Under the pieces are notes generated by a model. The model was given only the letters and a program-made list of their open reading frames with translations, had not been told where the DNA came from and did no database searches. From Lachnospiraceae bacterium XBB2008 (lineage in GTDB: Bacteria; Bacillota; Clostridia; Lachnospirales; Lachnospiraceae), in NCBI GenBank assembly GCA_900102235.1, contig FMVL01000006.1:1-64000 (forward strand): DNA of 64,000 bases, written 5' to 3'. Shown here in pieces: positions 43,022-51,062 of this stretch; positions within the stretch are counted from its first letter, which is position 1, and every line of letters starts with the position of its first letter. Both the position numbers and the translations under genes were made by a program.

Positions 43022-43855
43022 ATGAGACTGGGAACATCAGCTCCGTTAAAACATGATTCGCCCGAGGAATGGGCTGCGGGTCAGATCAGATTGGGATGCA
43101 CCGCCGTCGTATTTCCGGTGCAGTCGGATGCACCCGAGAAGACCATAATCGAGTATAAGAAAGCAGCGGAAAAGGCCGGTCTGATGATCGCCGAGGTCGG
43201 GATCTGGAGAAACGCCTTATCTGCAGATCCTGCAGAACGAAAAGCCAATATGGATTACTGCGTGGAACAGGTAAGGCTTGCGGATTTTCTGCATGCAAGA
43301 TGCGCGGTAAATGTGGCAGGGGCATTCGGCCCCGTATGGGACGGAGGATACAGGGAGAACTTTTCAGAAGAAGCACGGAAAAAGACCGTATCAATGGTCC
43401 GTGAGATCATAGACAGAGCAGGGATAAAGAATACGTATTTTACACTGGAGCCCATGCCCTGGATGATCCCCACAGGCCCCAAGGATTACTTAAAGCTTCT
43501 TGAAGAGGTGGAACGCGACAGGTTTGCCGTTCACATGGATATCATCAATATGACCAACTCCGCCGAGCGGTATTTTAATGCGGATGAGTTCATCGATGAG
43601 TGTGCGGAGCTGCTCGGGGATAAGATAAGAAGCTGTCATATCAAGGATGTTCATCTGGCAGAGCAGTATACGATCAGGCTCGAAGAATGTGCTCCCGGAT
43701 GCGGTGAGTTTCCGCTCCGTCACTACGTGAGCAGGATGAACGATATAGATCCCAACATGCCGGTGATCCTGGAACATCTGAATACGGACGAAGAATATGT
43801 TAAATACATGGGATATCTGAAGGAGGAACTAAATGGGTTATACAAGACTGTCTGA
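43022..43855 (+). CDS. Xylose isomerase-like TIM-barrel protein
   Basis: The 277-residue protein is a sugar phosphate isomerase/epimerase-like TIM barrel. Candidate metal ligands are in FTLEPMPW (Glu), AVHMDIINM (His/Asp), SCHIKDVHL (His) and VILEHLN (Glu). It probably isomerises or epimerises the sugar released by the GH2/GH3 enzymes. It overlaps the next gene by 23 bases, and that gene's ribosome site lies within it. GAGAGGAG precedes the ATG, which lies 27 bases after the GH3 gene. Confidence 0.87.
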   Translation: MRLGTSAPLKHDSPEEWAAGQIRLGCTAVVFPVQSDAPEKTIIEYKKAAEKAGLMIAEVGIWRNALSADPAERKANMDYCVEQVRLADFLHARCAVNVAGAFGPVWDGGYRENFSEEARKKTVSMVREIIDRAGIKNTYFTLEPMPWMIPTGPKDYLKLLEEVERDRFAVHMDIINMTNSAERYFNADEFIDECAELLGDKIRSCHIKDVHLAEQYTIRLEECAPGCGEFPLRHYVSRMNDIDPNMPVILEHLNTDEEYVKYMGYLKEELNGLYKTV

Positions 43856-44735
43856 TACAAATGAGATAACTTTAAGGTACATGGATTCCATTCTCATAGA
43901 AGAGAGACTGATAGATTCATTCGCAGCCGATCTGCAGATCGATTTTCTGGGAGAAAGATTCGACATGCCCGTCATGACTCCGGCATTCTCACATCTGGGC
44001 AATTACAACGGGAGAGAGCATAACGGTCTGGAAGAATATTCCATGGCGGCTAAGGAATGTAACATACTTAACTTCTGCGGAATGATGGAAAACGACAGCT
44101 TTAAGAAGCTTGTTGATACCGGCGCTAAAACCGTCAGGATCGTTAAGCCCTATGCCGATAACGGCAAGGTGCGCGACCAGTTTGCATATGCTGAAGAAGC
44201 AGGAGCGTTCGGCATAGGAATGGATATAGACCATATCTTCGGTGAGAACGGCTATGATGTGGTAGTCGGAGAAGAGATGGCTGCTCAGACTGCGGACATG
44301 CTTCACTCATACGTGGAGTCCACCAAACTTCCTTTTGTGGTAAAAGGAGTCTTAAGCGTAGCCGATGCCGTAAAGTGTGCTGACATCGGAGCCCGGGCGA
44401 TCATCGTAAGCCACCATCACGGAAGGCTTCCATATGCAGTACCGCCCATGATGGTACTTCCGAGGATCAAAGAAGCGCTTGAAGGCAGAGACGTTAAGAT
44501 CATCGTAGACTGCGGTATCTCAAGCGGAGCTGATGTATATAAGGCCCTTGCACTCGGAGCGGACGCCGCAGCCGTGGGAAGATCCATGATGCAGCCGCTT
44601 GAAGAGGGCGGGGTACAGGGCACGGTTGATTTTCTTAAGAAAGTCGGAAATGAGCTCAGGTTCATAATGAGCTGCACGGGCTTCGCAAGACCCGAAGACA
44701 TAGATGATTCCGCGATCATCATTCCGGGACGATAA
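43833..44735 (+). CDS. FMN-dependent alpha-hydroxy-acid dehydrogenase
   Basis: The 300-residue protein is an FMN-dependent alpha-hydroxy acid dehydrogenase (lactate/glycolate oxidase family TIM barrel). Visible elements are FVVKGVL (Lys contacting FMN), IVSHHHGR in place of the usual SNHGGRQ catalytic motif, IIVDCGISSGADVYKALALGADAAAVGR (phosphate-binding loop). The His-Arg pair needed for catalysis is kept. The substrate is presumably a hydroxy or sugar acid produced from the sugar handled by this operon. Its 3' end overlaps the convergent anti-sigma gene by 17 bases. Confidence 0.87.
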   Translation: MGYTRLSDTNEITLRYMDSILIEERLIDSFAADLQIDFLGERFDMPVMTPAFSHLGNYNGREHNGLEEYSMAAKECNILNFCGMMENDSFKKLVDTGAKTVRIVKPYADNGKVRDQFAYAEEAGAFGIGMDIDHIFGENGYDVVVGEEMAAQTADMLHSYVESTKLPFVVKGVLSVADAVKCADIGARAIIVSHHHGRLPYAVPPMMVLPRIKEALEGRDVKIIVDCGISSGADVYKALALGADAAAVGRSMMQPLEEGGVQGTVDFLKKVGNELRFIMSCTGFARPEDIDDSAIIIPGR

Positions 44736-45474
44736 ACTCTGCGATTTCATCACCGATCGTGATGGTGTATGTTCCGTCATACAGTGCAAGCTCGGATATA
44801 TCCAGGGTAAGAGGATCGGTTTCCGTCAGGATATCCTCTAAGCTTCCCTCGCTGTAAGGGATTTCGGTACCGGTTGCCGTTGTCTGTACGATCCTGTATC
44901 CGACTTCCGATATATCTTCGGGAAGCGTGATGTTCTCTATGGTCAGGATCCCGTTATCATATTCCGCACTGATCCCGGATCCGGATGTCTCGGTTTCGGA
45001 AGGCTCTTCGGATTCGGCTGTTTCCGTTGAAGCGGCGCTCTCGTTCTTTGCCGAAGCCGATGCATTGGTGGTATCTTCAGCTGCCGAGTCTGCTGCGGCT
45101 TCGGTTTCCGCTGAGTACACAGGCTCTTCATATGAAGGTTCTTCGGCAGCCTCGTAATCCCATGAGGGTTCTTCGGCTGCTTCATATGATGCAGAAGCAT
45201 CCGATGCGGCTTCTTCGGAAGCGGGTGCATATGAACCTGTATCCGAGGGCATTGAGGTATCCGAACTCGTTCCCATTCTGAACAGGGCGGGAAGAGCGAC
45301 CATAACGGTGATAAGCAAAGCGGCGGCTATCGGAAGCGCGATGAAGGCCCCTCTTAAAACTTTGGACTTTTTCGGAGACCTTTTTACGGGTTTTCCGTGA
45401 AGTTCAAATGCCGCTTCATCTATGTACTTGGGATCAAGCCCCGAGAGGGCATCCATCAGATCATTCCCGTTCAC
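44719..45474 (-). CDS. Membrane anti-sigma factor-like protein
   Basis: The 251-residue protein has a short N-terminal cytoplasmic part (about 1-35, LMDALSGLDPKYIDEAAFE), one transmembrane helix (about 40-62) and a long extracytoplasmic Ser/Ala/Glu-rich spacer (about 75-170) ending in a small beta domain. This topology and its position after an ECF sigma gene mark it as the likely anti-sigma factor. It begins with GTG and overlaps the sigma stop by four bases (GTGA), so synthesis is coupled. No known zinc-anti-sigma motif is seen. Confidence 0.8.
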   Translation of the reverse strand: MNGNDLMDALSGLDPKYIDEAAFELHGKPVKRSPKKSKVLRGAFIALPIAAALLITVMVALPALFRMGTSSDTSMPSDTGSYAPASEEAASDASASYEAAEEPSWDYEAAEEPSYEEPVYSAETEAAADSAAEDTTNASASAKNESAASTETAESEEPSETETSGSGISAEYDNGILTIENITLPEDISEVGYRIVQTTATGTEIPYSEGSLEDILTETDPLTLDISELALYDGTYTITIGDEIAEFIVPE

Positions 45475-46028
45475 AGTTCATATCCTTCCCGGATGAGATA
45501 ATCCTTGAGTTTCTGTCTTGTTCTGAAAAGCTGTGATTTAACTGCCGATTCGGACATCGAAAGCTCGGAAGCTATATCGGAAAGTGAATCAACATAGAAA
45601 TAACGTCTTACAAAGATCAGTCTGTCATTGGTTCCGAGACCTGCAACGAACCTGTTTAAATGTCCCGACAGAAGAGATCTGCCTACCATGTCTTCCGTGT
45701 CGGAAGAAGAGGCCACTTCGAAGAGTTCGTCGAGCGCGAGGGCGGTCTGTCCCGCCCCGCGCTTTTGTGAATGTAATTTACGGTAGAGTGTCAGAGCATG
45801 GTTCCTGACGATCGCTGCCAGATACGGAGCCAGCAGATCCGGGCGTTCTTCGGGCATGGTGTTCCAGGCCGAAAGATAAGTATCGTTTATACATTCCTCC
45901 GAATCCTCGTCGTTTGCGACGATGTTCATTGCGATCTTTCTGCAATATCCGCCGTATTTGACGTTCGTTTCCGTTATTGCATTTTCACTTCTGGCCCAGT
46001 ACAGGTCAACGATCTCGTTATCTTGCAT
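45471..46028 (-). CDS. ECF-type RNA polymerase sigma factor
   Basis: The 185-residue protein is a two-domain ECF sigma: region 2 (EECINDTYLSAWNTMPEE, binding the -10) and region 4 (LIFVRRYFYVDSLSDIASELSMSESAVKSQLFRTRQKLKDYL, binding the -35). It sits 18 bases after the VWA lipoprotein gene and overlaps the anti-sigma gene. A GAAAC-N16-CGTCTA promoter upstream of the operon matches the recognition sequence of SigW/SigX-like ECF factors, so the sigma probably drives its own operon. Confidence 0.94.
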   Translation of the reverse strand: MQDNEIVDLYWARSENAITETNVKYGGYCRKIAMNIVANDEDSEECINDTYLSAWNTMPEERPDLLAPYLAAIVRNHALTLYRKLHSQKRGAGQTALALDELFEVASSSDTEDMVGRSLLSGHLNRFVAGLGTNDRLIFVRRYFYVDSLSDIASELSMSESAVKSQLFRTRQKLKDYLIREGYEL

Positions 46029-46046
46029 TATCCGTTCGAATCTTAT

Positions 46047-47819
46047 TCAAAGCTGCTTGATCAGATCCAGGAACTCCTCTTTGTATTCGTCGTCAAGATC
46101 CAGTCCGGAGATCTGCTTGGATACATCCCTCATGTCGAGGTTTCCGATGTATGAGCTGTCATTCAGGATCATGCCGCATTCAGCTACATATGCTGCAAAA
46201 AGTGTATCACAATTCGGTGTTCTGGTGTAGCATTCGTTTCTGATGGGGAAGTAGATCAGCTTTGATTCGTCTTCTTCGGGCTCTTTGTAGCGTACGGATA
46301 CCGTCATCCATTCGTTGGAGGTAATGCCGGTTTCCGAAAGGTCTGTACTCTGATAACGAAGGTCGTCTGTATAGGCATCAGATTCATCGTTCATCCTGAT
46401 CTCATACATTACCGTCATGGCATGTCCGCTGCCAATCTCGCCGCCGTCCTTGGTGTCGTCGTTAAAATCTCTTGCTGCCATCTGTCTGTTCTCATAGCCT
46501 ACAAGTCTGTATTCGGAGACATATCTGGGGTTGAACTCGATCTGGAACTTCACGTCTTTTGCCACGGTGAAAAGAGTGGAGTTGAACTCATCTATGAGAA
46601 CCTTCTTTGCCTCGGAGAGACAATCGATATAAGAGTAGTTGCCGTTTCCCTTGTCGGCAAGGGTTTCGAGTGCGGCCTCATTGTAGTTACCTGTACCGAA
46701 TCCGAGCACCGAGAGGAATACACCGCTTTCTTTCTTCTTGGAGATGAGTTCTTCGAGTTCATCCTCGGAAGTGATGCCTACATTGAGGTCGCCGTCCGTT
46801 GCCATGATGACACGGTTGTTTCCGCCTTCTATGAAGTACTTTTCAGCAAGTCTGTATGCAGACTTGATGCCGTCGCCGCCGTTGGTTGAACCGCCTGCGC
46901 TGAGAGCGTTGATCGCTTTCTTGATAGTGGTATGCTCATCTCCGGAAACACCTGCGATAACTATGTCGGATGAGGAAGCATATGTCACTATGGATACTCT
47001 GTCGTTCTCATCCAGATCGTCTACCAGCATATCAAGTCCCATCTGAAGAAGAGGAAGCTTGTCATAATCATCCATTGAACCGGATACGTCTACGAGGAAT
47101 ACGATATTTGAAGGAACGTTCTCGATGTCTTCAAGTTCTTTGGCTTTGATACCGAGATTGACCAGCTTCGTTTCCTTATTCCACGGACAGTCGATTATCT
47201 GCGCATTTACTGCAAAAGTGTCGTTGCTGCCGGGCTCACGGTAATCATAATTGAAGTAGTTGATGAGTTCCTCTGTTCTGATCGATCCTGCGGGGATATC
47301 GTAGAGGTTGTATCCGTCATTGATCATCCTGCGAAGGTTCGAATAGCTTGCCGTATCGATATCGGCTCCGAAAGTGGAAAGAGGAGATGCATATACTTCT
47401 TTGAATTCGTTCTCGATCACCGTGTTGTAATTCTCTCCGTAGTTGTAATTCGGAGCGGGGTAGTAATAACCGGGGCAGTAAGTACTGTCAGCTGCCGATC
47501 CGATTTTGGCAGACATGCTGTCTGTACTGTAGTTGTATGTGTAACTCTCCGATGCGTAGCAGGCATCTCCTGTCTCAGGGTATTCGGCTGCAGGTTCGGA
47601 TTCCCAGCATTCGGCTGTGGCTCCGGTATCCGCGTAATCGCCTGTGGTTGCGGCTTCGGATTCCCAGCACTCCGCGGGGGACGCTTCGGGATACTCGGGT
47701 GCTATGTAGGTGGTCGATGTATCCGAAGCAGAGTGAGATGCACCTGATGATCCGCATCCTGTGATGGTAGTTGCGAGTGTGGTTCCGATAAGTAAAGCTG
47801 CGATAGTTTTCTTTTTCAT
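46047..47819 (-). CDS. VWA-domain lipoprotein (YfbK-like, DUF3520 C terminus)
   Basis: The 590-residue protein has a lipoprotein signal peptide with lipobox ITGC (Cys about residue 22), a linker with two AECWESE repeats and Tyr-rich stretches (to about 105), a von Willebrand N-terminal region, a VWA domain with intact metal site DVSGSM (about 230) and ATDGDLN, and a C-terminal DUF3520-like region. It is anchored outside and probably binds another surface protein. I start at 47819 because a GGAGG lies right before it and a signal peptide follows; the frame runs open to 48242. It is the first gene of the ECF operon. Confidence 0.9.
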   Translation of the reverse strand: MKKKTIAALLIGTTLATTITGCGSSGASHSASDTSTTYIAPEYPEASPAECWESEAATTGDYADTGATAECWESEPAAEYPETGDACYASESYTYNYSTDSMSAKIGSAADSTYCPGYYYPAPNYNYGENYNTVIENEFKEVYASPLSTFGADIDTASYSNLRRMINDGYNLYDIPAGSIRTEELINYFNYDYREPGSNDTFAVNAQIIDCPWNKETKLVNLGIKAKELEDIENVPSNIVFLVDVSGSMDDYDKLPLLQMGLDMLVDDLDENDRVSIVTYASSSDIVIAGVSGDEHTTIKKAINALSAGGSTNGGDGIKSAYRLAEKYFIEGGNNRVIMATDGDLNVGITSEDELEELISKKKESGVFLSVLGFGTGNYNEAALETLADKGNGNYSYIDCLSEAKKVLIDEFNSTLFTVAKDVKFQIEFNPRYVSEYRLVGYENRQMAARDFNDDTKDGGEIGSGHAMTVMYEIRMNDESDAYTDDLRYQSTDLSETGITSNEWMTVSVRYKEPEEDESKLIYFPIRNECYTRTPNCDTLFAAYVAECGMILNDSSYIGNLDMRDVSKQISGLDLDDEYKEEFLDLIKQL

Positions 47820-47888
47820 GATTGATTCCTCCGTTTTATCAAATCTGTTTGTGTGTCCTGAAGGGCTTTTTTTGCGCTTCTGACTATA

Positions 47889-47915
47889 TAGACGCAAAAC
47901 ATGAACGAAGGTTTC
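47889..47915 (-). promoter_or_regulatory. Autoregulatory ECF-sigma promoter of the VWA-sigma-anti-sigma operon
   Basis: Read on the minus strand: GAAAC (47915-47911), a 16-base spacer, CGTCTA (47894-47889). This is the -35/-10 pattern of SigW/SigX/SigM-type ECF promoters. An A/T-run precedes the -35, as in many such promoters. It lies 70 bases before the lipoprotein ATG. Confidence 0.8.
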
Positions 47916-47953
47916 GAAAAAAATAAAAAAATTTTTTACGGGCGAATATGCCG

Positions 47954-47959
47954 TATAAT
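47954..47959 (+). promoter_or_regulatory. -10 element of the DHH phosphoesterase gene
   Basis: TATAAT at 47954, with only a poor T-rich -35 (ATTTTT, 17 bases upstream). Transcription from here would give an untranslated leader of about 85 bases that contains two palindromes and a 17-base direct repeat. Confidence 0.5.
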
Positions 47960-47962
47960 GAT

Positions 47963-48036
47963 GCATAGAAATACATCCATGTATTTCTGGACATGCATGA
48001 ATTTCATCCATGAAATACTGCATAGAAATACATCCA
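47963..48036 (+). repeat. Direct repeat and palindromes in the DHH gene leader
   Basis: GCATAGAAATACATCCA occurs at 47963-47979 and 48020-48036. AGAAATACAT/ATGTATTTCT (47967-47988) and ATTTCAT/ATGAAAT (48001-48016) each form a perfect inverted repeat around a CC dinucleotide. The second direct-repeat copy ends at the ribosome site, so pairing or protein binding could affect translation. Confidence 0.75.
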
Positions 48037-48048
48037 AAGGGGAACATG

Positions 48049-49575
48049 ATGAGCAAACACACATTAACCTTAAGTGAACTGTTAAAATACGACGATATAG
48101 TGATCCAGTGCCATGATAATCCGGATGCCGATGCATTGGCTTCCGGGTTCGCATTGCGGTGGTTTTTTGAAAAAAAGGGAAAAGAGGCCCGGTTCATATA
48201 CCGTGGATCCAAGAAGATAAGAAAGAGCAATCTCGTGATCATGGTGAATGAACTCGAGATACCGGTATGCTATGAGCCGAACTATTCTCATAAACCCGAG
48301 CTTCTGATCACGGTCGATTCCCAGTACGGGCAGAGGAATATCACTATGACTCCCGCCGAGACGATAGCAGTGATCGATCACCATCAGGTGACGGAGAAAC
48401 TTCCCGCACTGTCCGAAGTACGCAGCAATATGGGGAGCTGCGCGACCATCATATGGGATATGATACGCGAGGAAGGCTTGGACATCAGTCAGGAGCCGAA
48501 TCTTCAGACCGCACTGTATTACGGTCTGTATTCCGATACCAACAGATTTGCTGAACTGTCCAATCCGCTTGACCGCGATATGGTTGAGTCGCTGAGGATC
48601 CGTGAATCGGTAGTAAAGCTTATGAACAATTCCAACATATCCATGGCGGAACTTGAGATCACCGGACGAGCTATCATCGGATATGATTATTTCGATTCGG
48701 ATAAATGCATGATCCTTCAGGCTGAACCCTGCGATCCCAATATCCTGGGTGTCATCAGCGATTTTTCACTGGAGACCGAGAATGTCGATGTGTGCGTGGC
48801 ATACTATGTGACTCCGGAAGAGGTGAAGTTCTCCGTAAGGAGCTGCGTCCGGGAAGTGCATGCCAACGAACTCGCCGGGTTCATCGCCGAAAACATAGGC
48901 GGTGGCGGCGGCCATATGTATAAGGCCGGCGGTGTGATCCATCCCGAGAAACTGCCCGAGCATGATCCCGATGATCTGAAAAAAAATGTGAGCAGCCTGA
49001 TCAAAGAGCGTCTGCTCGCTTATTACGACAGGTATGAGATCATATATGCTTCCACGCAGGAGGCGGATATCACCGGAATGCGCAGATACGGCAAGATCCC
49101 GGTAGAGATGGGATGCGTCAGACTCACTGATATGTATCCTGTCGGAAGCCTTGTGGATGTCAGGACCATGGAGGGTGACATACAGGTCAAGATAGAGGAA
49201 GATACCTATCTGATGATAGGCATAGAGGGAGAAGTATATCCTATCGACAGGAAGAAGATGGAGCGCAGCTACAGATTCCTCGATCATCCCTACACCCATG
49301 AATTCGAATACGAGCCCAGCATCAAACTTACTCTGGGCGGAGAGAGAAAAGCGGTCATTCCTTACGCCAAAGCCGTGATCAGCACGGGACAGTCATATAT
49401 CTATGCGCGTCCGGTGGACAAATATATCAAGGTCTTCACCAAATGGGACGAGGAAAACTATTATTCCGGTGAACCCGGAGACTATCTGGCAGTCAGGGAG
49501 GAAGATCTTACGGATATCTACCGTATCCGGAAGGATCTTTTCCCGAGATTATATAAAGAAGAACCCCTGAATTGA
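48049..49575 (+). CDS. DHH/DHHA1 family phosphoesterase with C-terminal extension
   Basis: The 508-residue protein has an N-terminal DHH domain: CHDNPDADALASG (motif I), TVDSQ (II), IDHHQ (III) and YYGLYSDTNRFAE (IV), the metal ligands of NrnA/RecJ-type phosphoesterases. The DHHA1 domain carries GGGGHMYKAGG. Residues about 345-508 form an extra region with no obvious similarity, ending in PGDYLAVREEDLTDIYRI. NrnA-like enzymes degrade short oligoribonucleotides or pAp/cyclic dinucleotide products. I choose the ATG at 48049, correctly spaced from AAAGGGG; 48046 is also possible. It is divergent from the ECF operon. Confidence 0.85.
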   Translation: MSKHTLTLSELLKYDDIVIQCHDNPDADALASGFALRWFFEKKGKEARFIYRGSKKIRKSNLVIMVNELEIPVCYEPNYSHKPELLITVDSQYGQRNITMTPAETIAVIDHHQVTEKLPALSEVRSNMGSCATIIWDMIREEGLDISQEPNLQTALYYGLYSDTNRFAELSNPLDRDMVESLRIRESVVKLMNNSNISMAELEITGRAIIGYDYFDSDKCMILQAEPCDPNILGVISDFSLETENVDVCVAYYVTPEEVKFSVRSCVREVHANELAGFIAENIGGGGGHMYKAGGVIHPEKLPEHDPDDLKKNVSSLIKERLLAYYDRYEIIYASTQEADITGMRRYGKIPVEMGCVRLTDMYPVGSLVDVRTMEGDIQVKIEEDTYLMIGIEGEVYPIDRKKMERSYRFLDHPYTHEFEYEPSIKLTLGGERKAVIPYAKAVISTGQSYIYARPVDKYIKVFTKWDEENYYSGEPGDYLAVREEDLTDIYRIRKDLFPRLYKEEPLN

Positions 49576-49594
49576 CCAAATAAAGGAGAAAGCT

Positions 49595-50371
49595 ATGATA
49601 AGCCTGTTGAACAGCATGCCGCTGTATCTGATCTGCGGCGCCATCATTCTGTTTGTGGCCATAGTATGCGTGATATTCATGATCCGTGCATACAGGGCCG
49701 GTATCAAGCTCGGGATGGACAAAGCCAAGCTTAAGAGAACGCTCACTTCGAGTGTCACGTTTTCAGTCCTGCCGAGTGTCGGGATACTGCTTGGAGTCAT
49801 CGCTCTTTCGGGCAGTCTGGGAACACCCTGGCCGTGGCTTCGGCTGTCGGTCATCGGTGCACTCCATTATGAAACGCAGGTGGCTCAGGCTGCTGCGGAA
49901 CAGGTGGGATTAAAGAGCCTTTCGGCATCGGAGATGACACCGGTCGCTTTTTCCACGATCGCATTGCTCATGAGCATATGCATCATGTGGGGCATGATCC
50001 TTTCCTTCTTTTTCAATAAGGCATACATAAATAAACTGAGCGGAAAAGGAAAGAAAGCCGAAGCAGACAGAGAGGCCGGTGAAAAAGCGGGAGGAGAGAC
50101 CAAGAAGGCCGGATTCGGAGATTCCGCAATGGTTGCGATGTTCATCGGCCTCGTGAGCGCCTATATAGGAAGTTATATCGGAGGCTTCGTCTCGGGAGAA
50201 GGTCTGTTTACCTTTAAGGGTGATCTTACCCCGATAATCGTTGCCGTGGTCTCGGCTCTTGTGATGGCCGTATTTGTCTACTTCTCAGAAAAGAAGCATC
50301 TGGTATGGCTTGAGAGTTTTTCGATCGCAGGGAGCATGCTCGTCGGCATGCTGGTCGCGATATTTGTCTAG
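49595..50371 (+). CDS. DUF5058 family membrane protein
   Basis: The 258-residue protein has about six transmembrane helices and the DUF5058 pattern (YRAGIKLGMDKAKLKRTLTSSVTFSVLPSVGILLGVIALS; WPWLRLSVIGALHYE). A charged cytoplasmic loop of Lys/Glu/Ala lies at about 150-172. The function is unknown. It is followed after 16 bases by a second membrane protein and then an M20 peptidase, an arrangement suggestive of a two-part transporter for a peptide or conjugate. AAAGGAG precedes the ATG. Confidence 0.85.
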   Translation: MISLLNSMPLYLICGAIILFVAIVCVIFMIRAYRAGIKLGMDKAKLKRTLTSSVTFSVLPSVGILLGVIALSGSLGTPWPWLRLSVIGALHYETQVAQAAAEQVGLKSLSASEMTPVAFSTIALLMSICIMWGMILSFFFNKAYINKLSGKGKKAEADREAGEKAGGETKKAGFGDSAMVAMFIGLVSAYIGSYIGGFVSGEGLFTFKGDLTPIIVAVVSALVMAVFVYFSEKKHLVWLESFSIAGSMLVGMLVAIFV

Positions 50372-50387
50372 GTGAGGAGGTGGAAGC

Positions 50388-51062
50388 ATGAACGGATCAT
50401 ATTATGAGAAATATTCACGCACGACTCACCTCATAGGAAGAACGGTCAGCGCCGTGGCACTGATCCTTCTCGTAGGAGCTCCTTTCCTTATAGGAAGCAT
50501 ACTCGGAGCACTGCCCGATCTGGGAGCTGTCGCAAAAGGATTCCTCTCGGTAGGCCTGATATGGACCATTTCGAGTGTTGTAGAATTCCTGGTCTATACA
50601 CCGATGTTAGGGTCGGGCGGAGGCTATCTGGCGTTCATTACGGGCAATCTGATCAACATGAAGATCCCCTGCGCGATGAATGCGAGGGAGATCGCAGGTA
50701 CGAGTTCCGGAACTCCGGAAAACGAGATAATATCAACACTTTCGATCGCTGCATCATCGCTTACCACGATCACGATACTGGCGATCGGTGTGATACTCCT
50801 CGTGCCGCTTCAGCCGATACTCCAGAGCGAAACCCTGCAACCCGCATTTGCCAATGTCGTTCCTGCGCTTTTCGGAGCGATGGCTTATCAGTATTTCCGC
50901 AAGAGTATCAAACTTGCATGCGTGCCGTTGGTCATCATGACCGTGCTGTTCATATTCGTACCCTCGCTGATCTCACAGACCAGCATCATGATCATTCCGA
51001 GCGGCGCACTTACCATAGGTCTGGCTTATCTTATGTTTAAGAAAAAAGGATCGATCTCATGA
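50388..51062 (+). CDS. Polytopic membrane protein, partner of the DUF5058 protein
   Basis: The 224-residue protein has about six helices and no named family that I recognise. The segment MLGSGGGYLAFITGNLINMKIPCAMNAREIAGTSSGTPENEI is a Gly/Asn-rich re-entrant-looking loop of the kind found in transport proteins. AGGAGGTGG precedes the ATG. Its stop overlaps the next ATG (ATGA). It probably forms a complex with the DUF5058 protein. Confidence 0.75.
   Translation: MNGSYYEKYSRTTHLIGRTVSAVALILLVGAPFLIGSILGALPDLGAVAKGFLSVGLIWTISSVVEFLVYTPMLGSGGGYLAFITGNLINMKIPCAMNAREIAGTSSGTPENEIISTLSIAASSLTTITILAIGVILLVPLQPILQSETLQPAFANVVPALFGAMAYQYFRKSIKLACVPLVIMTVLFIFVPSLISQTSIMIIPSGALTIGLAYLMFKKKGSIS

Noticed and set aside
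44101-44435. Loss of catalytic motif in the FMN-dependent dehydrogenase (SHHHGR instead of SNHGGR)
   Set aside because: The catalytic His and Arg remain and, as far as I recall, this variant motif is normal in clostridial members of the family.
47819-48242. Longer N terminus of the VWA lipoprotein up to 48242
   Set aside because: It would run through the ECF promoter and the DHH gene leader, and the lipoprotein signal peptide with its ribosome site begins at 47819.
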